64,000 nt of DNA from Microbotryomycetes sp. JL201. Lineage: Eukaryota; Basidiomycota; Microbotryomycetes. Where the stretch lies: NCBI GenBank assembly GCA_033819885.1, contig JAQYUZ010000008.1:372001-436000 (forward strand), in the 5' to 3' direction. The translations under genes were made by a program, and so were the position numbers. The notes under the pieces are model-generated. The model was not told where the DNA came from and ran no database searches. It saw nothing but the letters and a program-made list of their open reading frames with translations. Positions 1-11,193 of this stretch are shown here, one piece after another (position 1 is the first letter of the stretch; every line of letters starts with the position of its first letter).

Positions 1-97
1 TGAGAGCGAGACGCGGCACGAACAAAGCGTAAATGGAATCTGCAATTTTTCTGACAAACCTCAAACAAGGCAGGCATCGAAAGGACGAAAGGTCATC

Positions 98-157
98 TTT
101 CACTAGTTTGGTCCGTCGTATGGAACATTTCACTAGTTTGGTCCGTCGTATGGAACA
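98..157. repeat. 30-bp perfect tandem duplication over the GMC gene stop codon
   Basis: Two identical 30-nt units lie head to tail at 98-127 and 128-157. On the minus strand the second unit (128-157) encodes the final residues VPYDGPN and the TAG stop. The first unit repeats the same codons and stop immediately after the real stop. The duplication leaves the protein unchanged and places a spare in-frame C-terminal tail in the 3' UTR. Confidence 0.95.
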
Positions 158-2631
158 CCAGGGTCACCACGAGGCGGCTGGCGCATGACGGTCGTGATTG
201 GGGCGCCACGGGCCTGCTTGATCAAGTCTGCTGCGCGCTCAGCGAGCATGTAGCAAACGGATTGTGGGTGACCGGGTGGAAGCATAGGGAATGCAGAAGC
301 GTCAACCACGCGAAGGCGCTTGACGCCGTAGACGCGCAGGTAAGGGTCAAGGACGCCATTCTTTTCGCGAGGCTGCATCGCGCACGTCGAAGCCGCATGC
401 CACACCGTCAACAACGATTCTTGAATAGTCTGAAGTATTTCTGCATCCGTGTCCTTGTCGTATCCAGGGTAGAACTCCTCGTTGTTGTTGCGAACGGACT
501 TGAATGATTGAGTATTGAAAATTCGACGAATCTTGCGGTACAGCTCAATAGCGACAGCTTGGTCACCAGGGTCAGTCAACCACTTTGGGTCGACCAGAGG
601 TTTGACAGAAGCGTCGGCCGATGCTAGCGTCACTGTTCCGCGCGACAAGGGCGCGACGAGAGCGCCAAGCAGGGAATAGTAAAATTTCCCAAGATAGGAA
701 GGGACAGTGTTTTGGAGCAACAAATTTTGGAATGTCGAGGTCAAGCCGGCAGCGGCGAGATATTCGACATGCGGCCACAACGGCGGATAATTTTGCAGAG
801 CGGCAGCTTCGGGATGCGCGTTGAAAAAGGACGAATTGAGGCGTTGCCAATTGAGCGCATCAGCGACTGGATTGGTCAGAGAACCATCGCGGTCGAACAG
901 GAATGCACCTTTTCAAAGGCGCTCTACGTTAGCCGAGTCGATCCGCGACGCTGGCTATCCCACTCACCACCTTGCAGCAAAATGTTCAGAACTTGAGACT
1001 CTTTGCCAAAATTGTAGATAGTTGGATCAATCTCGTAGCCGGGACTGAAGAATATATGATCTTGCATATTTTGTCCAACGCCAGGCAAGTCAACGAGGAC
1101 GGGGATGTTGAACTTTTGCAGCTGGTCGCGCGGCCCGATCCCAGACACCATGAGCAATTGAGGGCTTTGGAACGCGCCGGCGGAAACGATAATCTCACGG
1201 CGTGCTCGAATAGTTGTTGACGTTAACCCGACGAGCTGAGTGTAGGTAACTGATACAGCGTTCTTGTTAGAATCAAAGTTGATCTTTTTGGCCAGGGCAT
1301 TCGTAATGACTTGAAGATTCGAACGAGCTGATGCGTTGTCAATAAATTCTTGTGATGAGCTGCGATGACCGTCCGATGCTCGGATGGTGCTGGTGCAAAA
1401 GTCGAAGCCATTTAAAGTACCCGAGTTAAAGTCAGTTGCGTTTGGATAGCCAAGCTCGGTGAAGGCGCCTTGCAGTGTCGAAGCGTAATCAAAGACGAAG
1501 CGAGCAAAGCTAGGAGTCGAATTCGTCTCTTGTCAGCTTTGATGGCTGGAAGCTCCAGTCTCTCTTCATCTTTACCTGAGGTCCAACGGAGCTGCAGTTG
1601 GGTCGGTTTCAGGGTACGCATTAGGATTGTATCGCGTTTCGAATTGAGGCCCGCGAGCGGCCGTATCAGGAGGCGTCAGTGTGGCGGACTTTGTGAAGTA
1701 TGGATACACATCACGCCAGGACCATCCTGGTGAACCTCCAGGCTGTCCTTGGGTGGCTGCTTCCCACGAATTGAATGAATCAGAGGTAGGGCGCTGGTAG
1801 ATCACTGCGACGAGTGATCCAAGTTCGTGAATGAGGATGGTTGGCGGACAGACACCTGCTGTGAGAAGAGCTCACTGAAATTTTTGAGGGAAGATCCTCC
1901 AATGCCTTTGCCACGAGCGTAGTGGATGCGCTGGTGGAACAATGAGTTGTGAGCACTCGGCCCTTACTCAAAAAGAGTCGGCAAACGGACGCGGTTGGCG
2001 GCTCCGGCCTGCGTCAGTTGGGTCAGCCAATGTCCAAGTCAATAGGTCACAACTCCTTGGGCTCACTTGGGGCTCGGTGACAAACCCCCAGTCATTGTTG
2101 GGCTGCTGATCCGTAGGATCGGCGCCGACTTGGTCCGGAGATAAGCAAAGAGTCATGTTTTCAATAGAGGTTTGGACCTACCTCCGAGGACATCAGCACC
2201 TGGTATGAATGTCAGAGGATTCGACTTTGAGCTGCCGTCGCCAGCCTCGAGGACCGCGACGGTGACGGTAGGATCTTCAGCGAGACGAGCGGCAAGTGTT
2301 GCACCAGAGGTTCCTACACGCATTTTTCACGTCACGTACATCATTGAGTGCACTGAACATAGTTTTATAGTTTCTACTGCTGATTGCTCTATAGAATACA
2401 GCGCACAGTATGTCAGTTCGCAAGCTTCCGCGCGCGGTGTGGACTAGCAGCAATGATCTTGCAGCGAATTCAAATGGTGGCCGTCTCGCGGCACTCACCA
2501 CCTGCACCAATAACAATATAGTCATAGGTGCCACCCGGGACAGGAATTTGACGCTTGCGGTTGCCGGCAGGGGAACCGGAGACTAGTGCAGCCGCAGAGG
2601 CCACAACAAAGCTCGCCACTGCCCACTTCAT
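133..2631 (-). CDS. Secreted GMC (glucose-methanol-choline, AA3) flavin oxidoreductase
   Basis: FAD-dependent oxidase or dehydrogenase of alcohols, aryl alcohols or sugars, probably extracellular. The ATG at 2631 starts a signal peptide (MKWAVASFVVASAAALVSG), followed by the FAD-binding DYIVIGAGG and, after an intron, GTSGATLAARL. GMC signature 1 is visible as YARGKGIGGSS near 1900 and signature 2 as SPQLLMVSGIGP near 1150. The C-terminal part keeps the catalytic WHAASTCAM and PPGHPQ histidine motifs. About eight exons are needed; introns are short with GTGAG-type donors. Length fits the family (about 600 residues). The substrate cannot be told: aryl-alcohol oxidase, glucose oxidase and related enzymes share these motifs. 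No break is apparent. The last codons and stop are duplicated in tandem just downstream (98-157). Confidence 0.9.
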
Positions 2632-4044
2632 GACGAGATGCGGAAAGACGGGAGGCACAGGCGGTTGGAGAAGAGAGAGAAGAAGATGGAGTTGCGCTGC
2701 ACCTCGGCATTTTCGAAAGAAATAACGCTGCGGCGAGGGCCTTTCCGTGTCTCACTAAACCTGGGGCTCCCTTGCAGACGACGTCGCGGAATTGCTCAAT
2801 AGATCTCCCGCAAGGGCCAACCCTTTTGATTCAATACAATGGTAACCAGGTATTTGAAGCGGTCAGCACTGACGAATCGTGTCAAGCAGGCACCGAAGTC
2901 GCTTCGAAAGCCAGCGCGCGGGCTATTGGGCAACACATATTATCGGTTGTCTAGAGCCGATGCGAATCACACATAGACCGCCTACCCGATTACCACCCGA
3001 TGAGTAAATCTTGTTAGCGTCTTCACTCGAAGCCCTGCATTTCAATCCGGCTATCTCGCGGTGAGGTTGATCGCAAGAATTGCTCGCGACAACTAGGACT
3101 ACACTATCGCAAAAATAGCTTCAGACTGGACGAGGGCTGAAGATCGTCTGGTCTCAATTCCCTTTGTCCAGCCAACATGAGGCAGCACAGAAGCTAACCG
3201 CGACCATGTGTCGCAGATCTCCGTCGGTCGACCGGCGAATTCGGGTTGCCGAAACAATTAGTCTGGGTGCATCCAAGGGGCTCTTTGGGTGAGCTCATGT
3301 ATCAGTCTACAAGTTTGCGCGCTTGGTCGGTAGCCGTACACCAAGTTGCCATGTCAGTTGTGGCACCGGCGGTCTTGGACAGAGGATTTGTTATGTTCGT
3401 CGGCGTCTTCCAATGGGAACGATGTCGCCCGACGTGGGGAATCGCCAGCACTGTCCAATTTGGCACAAATTGCATTGAGACGAGGCTAGCTTTGTCAGAT
3501 GACCTGGCGATGCCAGGCGGGTGAATTGGGCCCGCGGACATACTTTCTAGGCACGCTGATCCGCGTCATTTGCAAGAATGCGACCATTTATCGCACTCTG
3601 TCTGGCCGATGTTCAGCTCGCAGAGCATGCTCGCGATTTGTAGCATTTTGGAAGCGGTCAAGTGGCTAAAGTGCTGCTGGATGCAGACCGTGCATTCAAT
3701 TGTAGCTGGACATCCGGTAACTAGTTATGTTCAATCTCAATTCCGGTGCAGGGACGATGTACAACAGTCTCTGCTCAGCCTGATCGCGAACAAAATTCTC
3801 AACGCGGCTGAATGAATCTTTTTGAAGGCAATTGGTAAAGTAGCGAGAACTGCAACCCGGTGTGACCTGATCTTTAAGACGCTTGCTTGTCCCAATGCCT
3901 CTGCCTGAATGATCGTCATATAAAATGGATGCACACCTTACGACAGTTTCGGGCTGTCGCCTTGCGCCGGCCCGTCAACTCGTGAGCACACGCCGGCATC
4001 AGACGCAATTAGTTTCGTCAAAAGATCCAGGCGCGCTCGGAAAC
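2632..4044. other. Gene-poor intergenic region between divergent GMC and eIF2B-alpha genes
   Basis: Carries the two divergent promoters. Only short unrelated open frames occur on both strands, with no domain motif and no convincing splice chain. An in-frame ATG at 3925 could extend the eIF2B-alpha protein by 40 residues, but that extension does not resemble the family. No tRNA-like box A/B pair was seen. Confidence 0.5.
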
Positions 4045-5929
4045 ATGTCGTTCTCGCCTTCGCCATCGCGCGGTCCGATGCTGCGCACGTTGCAGGAGGA
4101 CGCGCCGCTCGAACAACGCGCGCCTTTCGACGTCGTGCTGCATTACAAAAGCCTGCTGGAGAACGATACCGTGAGCTCGCTTCGCCGGACCAACGTGCAC
4201 GGTTGCGCCGAGAGGTCTGAGCGCGCCGTTTTCTCTGTCGCCCTGCAGAACATGAGCATGCCAATTGCTGCAGTTGAAACCTTGGCAGAACTAGTTGCAC
4301 AGTCGGATTCGAGCTCGACCACGACCGAGTTGCTGACGTTGCTCAGGACGGCGTCGGCCAAGCTCGCCCAAGCGTGCTTCAACCCGATCTCGCCAACCAG
4401 TGGCACTAGTTTGTTTGTAAGAGACGAGTCTGAGCATCGTGATCTGTGAGCTCCGTTATCTCACCAGCATCATTGTCGACTGTCTATAGATCCGGTTCTT
4501 GACGCTCCAACGACCGCCACCAGAGCTCAGCTTCCAAGAATTCAAGCAAGAACTGGTTCGTGGCCCAACGCATCCTTCTTTGGCGTTCCCATGCTCAATG
4601 ATCATCACCTCAGGTGTCTCGAGCGCGAGAATTTGTCAAAGGCAGCGGCCGGTGTCGAGAACTCATTTCAAAGGCGATGTTCGATTTTATCCAGGATGGC
4701 AGTGTAAGCCAAAATACTACAACATGCCTCCTCGTTTCTGAAGTATGTTCTTATTCACTGGTGCAGACTATCCTGGTGCATAGCTACAGCGTGCGTCACG
4801 CCACTCTGCCTTCGTCCACCACAACCCTAGCTAACGCGTCCAACTCCAGCGAGTTGTCGTGCAAGCACTGCTGTACGCTGCCGAGCAAAAGAAACGCTTC
4901 CAGGTTTATGTCACTGAATCACGACCAGTGAGCTTTCGCTTGCGCTGCACTCGCAGACTGGTTAGAAGAACTAATGACGTCGTTTCCGCGGCAACAAAGT
5001 TTGGCCTTGGCCTCAAAACGCACGCGATACTGCAAGAGGCAGGAATCCCTTGCGTCGTTTTACTCGACAGCGCAGTATGCTACATCATGCCCAAATGTGA
5101 CATGGTGATTGTCGGTGCCGAAGCTGTTTGCGAGTCGGGCGGACTGGTCAATTTTGTGAGAGATTTTCAATATTGTGTTCTAGCCTGTCCGAATAAGGCT
5201 GACACGTTCGACAGATTGGTGGCTACGCCATGGCAATAGCAGCAAAGGCCATGGGAAAACCGCTGTATGGTGAGATTTTTCTGCCAAGGCGGTCTGCGCA
5301 TCGTCTGCGCCGGTCGGCGCTTACCGAAACACTGGCTCTTTCCCGCTGACCATGGGCCCCCATTTTCAGCGCTGGCAGAATCTTTCAAATTCACACGGCT
5401 TTTTGTGAGTCAAATCTGCGCATATGGGTTGCATTAGGTTCTCAGAAGGCTTTGATTGATACGGGTCCGGTCCGAACAGCCGCTGTCGCAATATGACCTC
5501 CCAAGTTCGCTTCCGTCGCCGCCGTTGACGTTCGCGCCAGCACCGAGTGATGCTCCAAAAAGCTCAAGCAATAAACGGGCTCCCATGCCTCCGACTCCTT
5601 CACGACCGATGACAGACAGCAAGATGCCGGAGCCACTCGAAATGACGGACAAGCAAATTCGCCACAACCCGATTCTAGACTACACGACCCCTGATCTGGT
5701 GAGCAAAGGCATTCCAGAGACATTGCAGTCTCGGACATTTGAATGGCTTAACAATTTGCTCCGGCCGATGACCAGATTTCGCTCGTGGTGTCTGACTTGG
5801 GCTGCCTGACACCGTCGGTGAGTCGTTTTCCCGTGGGCTCCAGCTCGCTTCGCGACGTACCCGACTGACGAGCCGCATATTACTTAGGGTGTTTCTGATG
5901 CTTTGCTGTCGATCTTTGGTGGAGAGTGA
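4045..5929 (+). CDS. GCN3: Translation initiation factor eIF2B subunit alpha
   Basis: Regulatory subunit of the eIF2B guanine nucleotide exchange factor; in the known family it senses phosphorylated eIF2 and mediates general amino-acid control. Recognisable in order: FDVVLHYKSLLENDT, then after an intron at 4171-4248 the hallmark NMSMPIAAVETLAELV, then IRFLTLQRPPPE, QALLYAAEQKKRFQVYVTES, the core LKTHAILQEAGIPCVVLLDS, CDMVIVGAEAVCESGGLVN, GGYAMAIAAKAMGKPLYALA, and the tail MTDKQIRHNPILDYTTPDL. The last exon (5888-5929) reads GVSDALLSIFGGE and stop. About eight exons. ATG 4045 is chosen because the upstream in-frame extension from 3925 is not family-like; the internal Met at 4078 is also possible. 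A Ser/Pro-rich insert near residue 290 is longer than in yeast or human. Confidence 0.9.
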
Positions 5930-6559
5930 TGTTGTAACATTGCACCTGTCTATCGATGCGTGTGTGACAATAATGAGATGCCGCTCGGGCCCCTGATACG
6001 TCGCACGCACAGCGCTCGGGCCCCTGATACGTCTGTGCGTGCGACGGAGATCACCCATGCTAGTTCGAGGCAGTCCATGACGGGACTCGAGCATTTAGCG
6101 TCCATTATGGGCATTCTGAGATATCCGATGGTTGTCGTGCGCAGCAAACCCAGTCCCCTAAGCAATGGAGCCTGCGCCTGAAATTTCCTACTCCGGCAGG
6201 CATTCGTCGGACGTTCACCTTCTTTTCTGGGCCAGAGCCGGAGTCTATCAAGAGCAGCAGGGTAGTTCTGGCAGAATGTTCATAGAGCTTGTTGCCCATC
6301 CTGTTGCGTGGATAGTGCTCTGGGCAACTGGAAGACCTTCGTTCATTAACTCTAGCGATCCAGGCCCGCTAGAGCGCCGTGACACAAGTAGAACATCCGG
6401 CTGCTTCTTGTCTGTTGACCACTACCTACATCGTGCAACAGCACACACGCCACCGAGCGACGAACTCTTCACCCGCTTCGCAGCCTCCGCGTTTGCCCAC
6501 TCCTGCGCCGCCACCCGCTACGCAACCAAAACTCGGGCACCGCTCATCCGGCACGACTC
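5930..6559. other. Intergenic region upstream of the cyclin gene
   Basis: Holds the 3' flank of eIF2B-alpha and the cyclin promoter or 5' UTR. It contains the direct-repeat hairpin at 5982-6045. Open frames here are short and Pro/Ser/Arg-rich, with no domain. An upstream non-coding or spliced leader exon for the cyclin cannot be excluded. Confidence 0.45.
5982..6045. repeat. Direct repeat interleaved with a 13-bp inverted repeat (hairpin)
   Basis: A 21-nt sequence occurs twice, at 5982-6002 and 6013-6033. The arms GTCGCACGCACAG (6000-6012) and CTGTGCGTGCGAC (6033-6045) are perfect inverted repeats around a 20-nt loop that is almost exactly the second direct copy. As DNA or RNA this can form a GC-rich 13-bp stem. 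It lies roughly 50 nt after the eIF2B-alpha stop and about 515 nt before the cyclin start. Confidence 0.9.
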
Positions 6560-7692
6560 ATGGACGCCGCAACGATGCAGCGGAGGCATCCAGCAAGTCT
6601 CATACCTCGCATGGAGCACGATCCGGCGCTGCTCGAGCTTGTTCGCGGTCCCGTCACCCAAGCAATGATTTGTGAGTCTGCCGGCGCTTTCGCAGCCGAC
6701 TCGAGAAACTGCGCGCGAGGACGGCGAAGCTGACTGCACGTCCGTACGCTCGTACAGCTCACATTGCACAAAAGGCAATCGACGTCATTCAAATCGCCGA
6801 GCCTGACATGCCTGCGACGCCACCGGCCACGCCTAATCGCACCACGTTTCCGGTCCCGACAGAGCCAGAAATTCCGTCTCTCGACTCTTTTATCACGACG
6901 CTCGTACAAAAGTCGAATGTGCAGGTACCCACACTGCTCTACACCTTGGTGCTCCTTACCCGGCTGCGCGCCCGCCTTCCAAAGGTAGCACACGGTATGG
7001 AGTCGACAAGACACCGCGTGTTCCTCGCCACCCTGATCGTCGCAGCAAAGTATCTCAACGATTCATCGCCCCGCAATAAGCACTGGCGAGCGTACGCACA
7101 CATCTTTCCGCTGCAAGAAGTTGGTTTGATGGAGCGACAACTTTTGTTCTTGCTCGACTTTGATCTGCGCACGGACGAGTACGAGCTGCTGCAACACTAC
7201 GAGCCATTCATTAGACGCGCCGAGCCTTCAACTTCAACACTCCAGGCACCTCCATCACCAACACAAACTCCCGTCAGGCCGTCGCCGCTGACGCGACAAT
7301 CGTCAATGTCGTTGCAGCTTGCAGCCGTCGACGTCTCGAGCAGACGACAGTCTTCATCAGCCTCTTCACTATCCTCGAGATACAGTGGAGTATCACCTTG
7401 CAGCGACGTTCACTCAACGTCGTCGCCCATAACACCGGCTGACGAGCCAAACTCGTACCCCGGTCTCCCGAACTATGCCGTCTTGGCCAACAAGCCATTA
7501 CCTCCTTGCGAGTCGACAATAGCAACGTCGCATGCTAGGTCAGATAAGCGAGAGCCAGCATTGACTGGCGACGGCAGACCTGCTCTGCGCAACGCTCGCA
7601 CCGGTTCGTTGTTCAAACTTTACGAAACTTCAAAGGGCGTGCTAGGACTAGGCAACAATACCAAAACGAACAAAACGCCATCGTCGCAATGA
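6560..7692 (+). CDS. Pho85-type (PCL1/2-like) G1 cyclin
   Basis: Activator of a Pho85/Cdk5-like kinase, acting in cell-cycle start, polarity or nutrient signalling. Two exons: 6560-6671 encodes [20 protein letters not shown] and [17 protein letters not shown]; the intron is 6672-6757 (GTGAGT..CAG); exon 2 resumes [15 protein letters not shown]. The cyclin box follows: [70 protein letters not shown] and [18 protein letters not shown]. The NKHWA-like NKHWR motif and HPASL start are typical of fungal Pcl cyclins. The C-terminal ~170 residues are Ser/Thr/Pro-rich and probably phosphorylated. It converges on the PWWP gene with about 140 nt between stops. Confidence 0.85.
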
Positions 7693-7830
7693 ACAAGTGC
7701 CCTAGCCTTCGAGATTAGCGACGGGCTTACTGTAGCATACCCTTCACTTCGCCTTTCCCGTCTACTTTCCAGTTTGGGAAAGTTTTTATTTCTACTTTGT
7801 TTTCTTTTTCGATGTTGGGTTGTTGTGTGA

Positions 7831-10744
7831 TTAGTATACCTTCGGGGTTTCATCGTGTAGCTTCCCTTTGACGAGAGATTTGCAAATGCAGCATGTGCAC
7901 CACGGACGTCGCTCTACGAATACAGTGCCGTCGGACTCTAATTGGCCCGATGACGCCGCCCAACTCTTGTCAAAGCTCCAGACTGCTGCGCCTGCGTTTT
8001 CGTCTGACGCATCGCAAGCACTGGAAAAAAAGTTTTGAATGTGAGTCGATGTTAGTCGTGCGACCGAGTCTGGGCGGTGCAACTGAACTAACCGGTCTTG
8101 AGGATGGACGCCTCAGTGAGCCGGTCCCGCGTAAGCTCGTACGCTCTGTTGACGACACTGTCGTCCGAGACTTCTTGTTCAGGATGTTTCTGTTTCAACT
8201 CGTGTTCTGCATCTTGAATATCATCAAATTCGTTCGACAAGAATCCGAGAGCGACAAGCGGCAAGAGCACATCGTTTCTGTATCGACTACGCTCAACATT
8301 GCGAAGCTGCTCGTAGCGAACGGAGCCTCTTGGACGTTCGTCTTTAGGCTGCAGATATTTCACTCTTGTATCAGAATCTCATCGCAACGCCACACGCATG
8401 CTTGCTCACCTCGGCCCACTGCAAGATCGCTTGCAACAGCGAGTCAATATGCTCTTCGTTGAGCTCGCCAAATCGCGCCTCTGTGGCCAGGCCATCCCGT
8501 TCTCGGCCGCCACCGTAGAAAGCATCATTCCAGCGCTGAGCGAAGGCAAAATTTTCATCGATGATCTTTTGCCACCTATCAGTGTGGTTTGCGACGAAAC
8601 CCGACAGCTCATTGTGGAATTGACTACGCTCGTAAGCGGTTTTGCCAACCTGTTGACGTCAATATTAGTGCGCAGCATCCATTGAACAAGAGCTTGACGA
8701 CGCACCTTGACTCGATGAAACATGCCGGTCGAAGGCGGCAGAATATCCTTCCTAGAGACATAGTCCGTCGTCCAATCGAACCATGTCACAGCGTAGTTGC
8801 CCACTTGAGCTTTCTCCTCGTCATCTTCAGCGTTGTCTTTGTCGACAAGCTTGTCAAGCCTCGCCGGCCACCACTGGCGCATACTTTTGGCGAGCACATA
8901 CGAGGGGCATGAGAGATGGTTAGTCGCATCTTGCAGCAAGGCCTCATCTTCGTCGTTCCCGAGTGATTGCGAGAAAGCGCTCGGCCCTGCGTCGATATTC
9001 CCAGGCGACCCGTCCTCCTCCTCGTCGTCGAGGTCACGTGACCGTTCCAAGGCGATTGCCTGCCGCAACACGTCTTTGAAAGCAGATTCGAGCGCTTCCT
9101 GTCCGTCCACGTCGTCGCTCTGAAGAAAGTTTTTCGCATCGAATCTGATTCGTGCACCCGACCGGAATGAGACGATATTGTCTGGACGCGGATTTGCCAG
9201 CGCGGTCTCACCCGTCGGTCTGTGGTCGTTCCGGGGGCGTGTCAGCTTCAAGTCTGATTGAGCATTGAGCCGACTTGCTCGTAGTTGCTTACGACGCCCG
9301 TCGGATCTTTCAACAGCTGCACGACAAGCGGCCGCTCGGAGCGAAGAGCACTCGTAATCTGTTAAAAGACAAAATACTCAGCATAGGGCGGACATCAGAG
9401 ATAAATTAGAGAGGATTTGCAACTTACGTCGCCAGGCCACCAAAACCTGCCGCCTACCAGAATCCAAACGAGCTTGTCCATCCGTGCCAGTGACCACGAC
9501 TCGGCCGACGACTTGGGGGGTCCACTTGAGAGGTCGAGACGACTCGCCCAGGATGCGGGAAGTACTGAATCTTGACTGCTCGCAGGAACTGCCAATGACT
9601 CCCCAAGCGAGCTCTGCTCAGGCTCGAGAGGAGTAGACGTTTTACTCAAGGAGGCTCTGCCGTGACGGAGGGTGCCAATGCTTGCAGAATCTAAAGAGTA
9701 CTGGCCATTTCCGGCCAGCGATTTATTTGTAGGCATTGTCTGCAGTCGTCGAGTAAAGGATGCTCTTGACTTTGTCTTCTTGCAAGGCGAAGCCGTCGGT
9801 CCCCAACCCTCGTTACTGTCGCTTCCCCTTGCTTCATCGACGTCGTCGTCTTCAGATTCCTCTTCTGTCAAGTTTTTTGCCGGCGACGTCCGAGAAGATC
9901 TGAAAGCTCGGGATTTGTCTGTCGGCGACGGGCTTGGCGACGCCGCTTCGGGCGTACCAGCGAATGCTTTTGATGTTGTGCTACTTAAAACGTCCTCCGT
10001 CGTTCGATGCCACGGACTTGAAGTCCCAATGAGATCCTTTGGCGGCGTCCGTCGACGCTTCGACGGCGAGACGGAATTGCCGTTATTGTCACCGAGCTGC
10101 GAGGTCTGGCGGGTAGGCGACCTTCTAGGCGACGACCTGTCAGCACTGATGTCTGACAGAGGCATCGCCACAGGCTTAGTTGCTCGCTGGAATCCTTTGC
10201 CGTACGTCTTTGCTGGAGCTCGTCTGGGTCGCACAACCTCGATCCGCATCGGATCTGGGGACTCTGCTTCGCTCGTCGTGTCCATAACCTTGTTGCGCGT
10301 TCCCGCAGGGCGGGACAATGCGTTTAACCGATGCTGCACAGACGGCTGCCGCCTCAGTGGCGACGTGCTCGTAGCGCGAGTGACCGTGCGTGCACCAGAA
10401 GATTCTGCCGTTGGTCGAGACACGTAAGAACACTGCAGAGGGTCGGGCGAATCTTGCTCTGTGTTCTCGAGCGACATTCGATGGTCATTTTGAGCATTGC
10501 GCTGCGTCGGAGGCGTTGATGGAAGAGACGCTGCCGCCGAGCGCGACTTTGACATCAAATCGGAGAACTTGTTTGACGATCCGGTCTGCGGATTGGCGGC
10601 TGAGTCGTTCGTAAGGATGTTGACTTGCTCGGGCGAGTGTTGTGGCTCGTCAGGCGCGCTCTGATGTCGCGTGCCAGACGTCAGCGGCCCATCAACTTTG
10701 TCTGATCGACGCGAAGCCCGTCTCGGTGAACGCCGTGGCGTCAT
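7831..10744 (-). CDS. Chromatin protein with two PWWP domains
   Basis: Predicted nuclear reader of methylated histone or nucleosomal DNA. The ATG at 10744 begins MTPRRSPRRASRRSDK, a basic AT-hook-like start, followed by about 420 Ser/Pro/Arg-rich residues. PWWP domain 1 is DKLVWILVGGRFWWPGDV, continued after an intron by ITSALRSERPLVVQLLKD. A second PWWP-like module follows near 8880-8700: YVLAKSMRQWWPARLDKLV, then VGNYAVTWFDWTTDYVSRKD. An acidic stretch sits between them. Downstream a helical region ends with MKYLQPKDERPRG and RYRNDVLLPLVALGF, then a last exon with WCTCCICKSLVKG. No catalytic domain (SET, bromo, PHD) is visible. It may belong to an acetyltransferase or methyltransferase complex, as fungal PWWP proteins such as Pdp1-3 do; this is inference. 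Confidence 0.75.
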
Positions 10745-11193
10745 GTCGCTCTCTGCCGCCCAGACCGCTCCTGCCAATGCCGCGTCGCGTCGAGACAAAG
10801 TGAGATTCAAATTGATGTACAGCGGCCGACAGCTCTCAGAGGCTATCTGCGTATGAAATCATACACACAAGGACCGGACAGGGGCAAAACTGCGCATGCA
10901 GAAGGTCGAGCCTTTCGAACACTCGCTAACGTCCTCACGAACAAAGGGCAATTTTTTCAGGTTAAAGAACGCACGACAATGTCGATTACAATGCGACAGA
11001 GAGGTGACATTTGACTACTTCATTCTCCCTAAACACGCGACAAAGGAAAACGGCTCGCCGCCGCCCCACTTGCTGCACTTGCGTATGCACAATAATTTGC
11101 TCTTCAACTGACAACACCTAAGACAATGATTGAACCCAAGAACGGACCCAGACGGAAAAAACGAACACAAGTTGGATCGATGATCACGCAGAC
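10745..11193. other. Intergenic region between PWWP gene promoter and EPL1 3' end
   Basis: About 450 nt, AT-richer than the flanking exons. It carries the PWWP gene promoter and the EPL1 3' UTR. No open frame or RNA gene is supportable. A CA-rich, A-rich stretch at 11100-11180 follows the EPL1 stop on the opposite strand. Confidence 0.4.

Noticed and set aside
9672-10427. A 251-codon plus-strand frame.
   Set aside because: It is antisense to the Ser/Pro/Arg-rich N-terminal region of the PWWP gene and has no features of its own.
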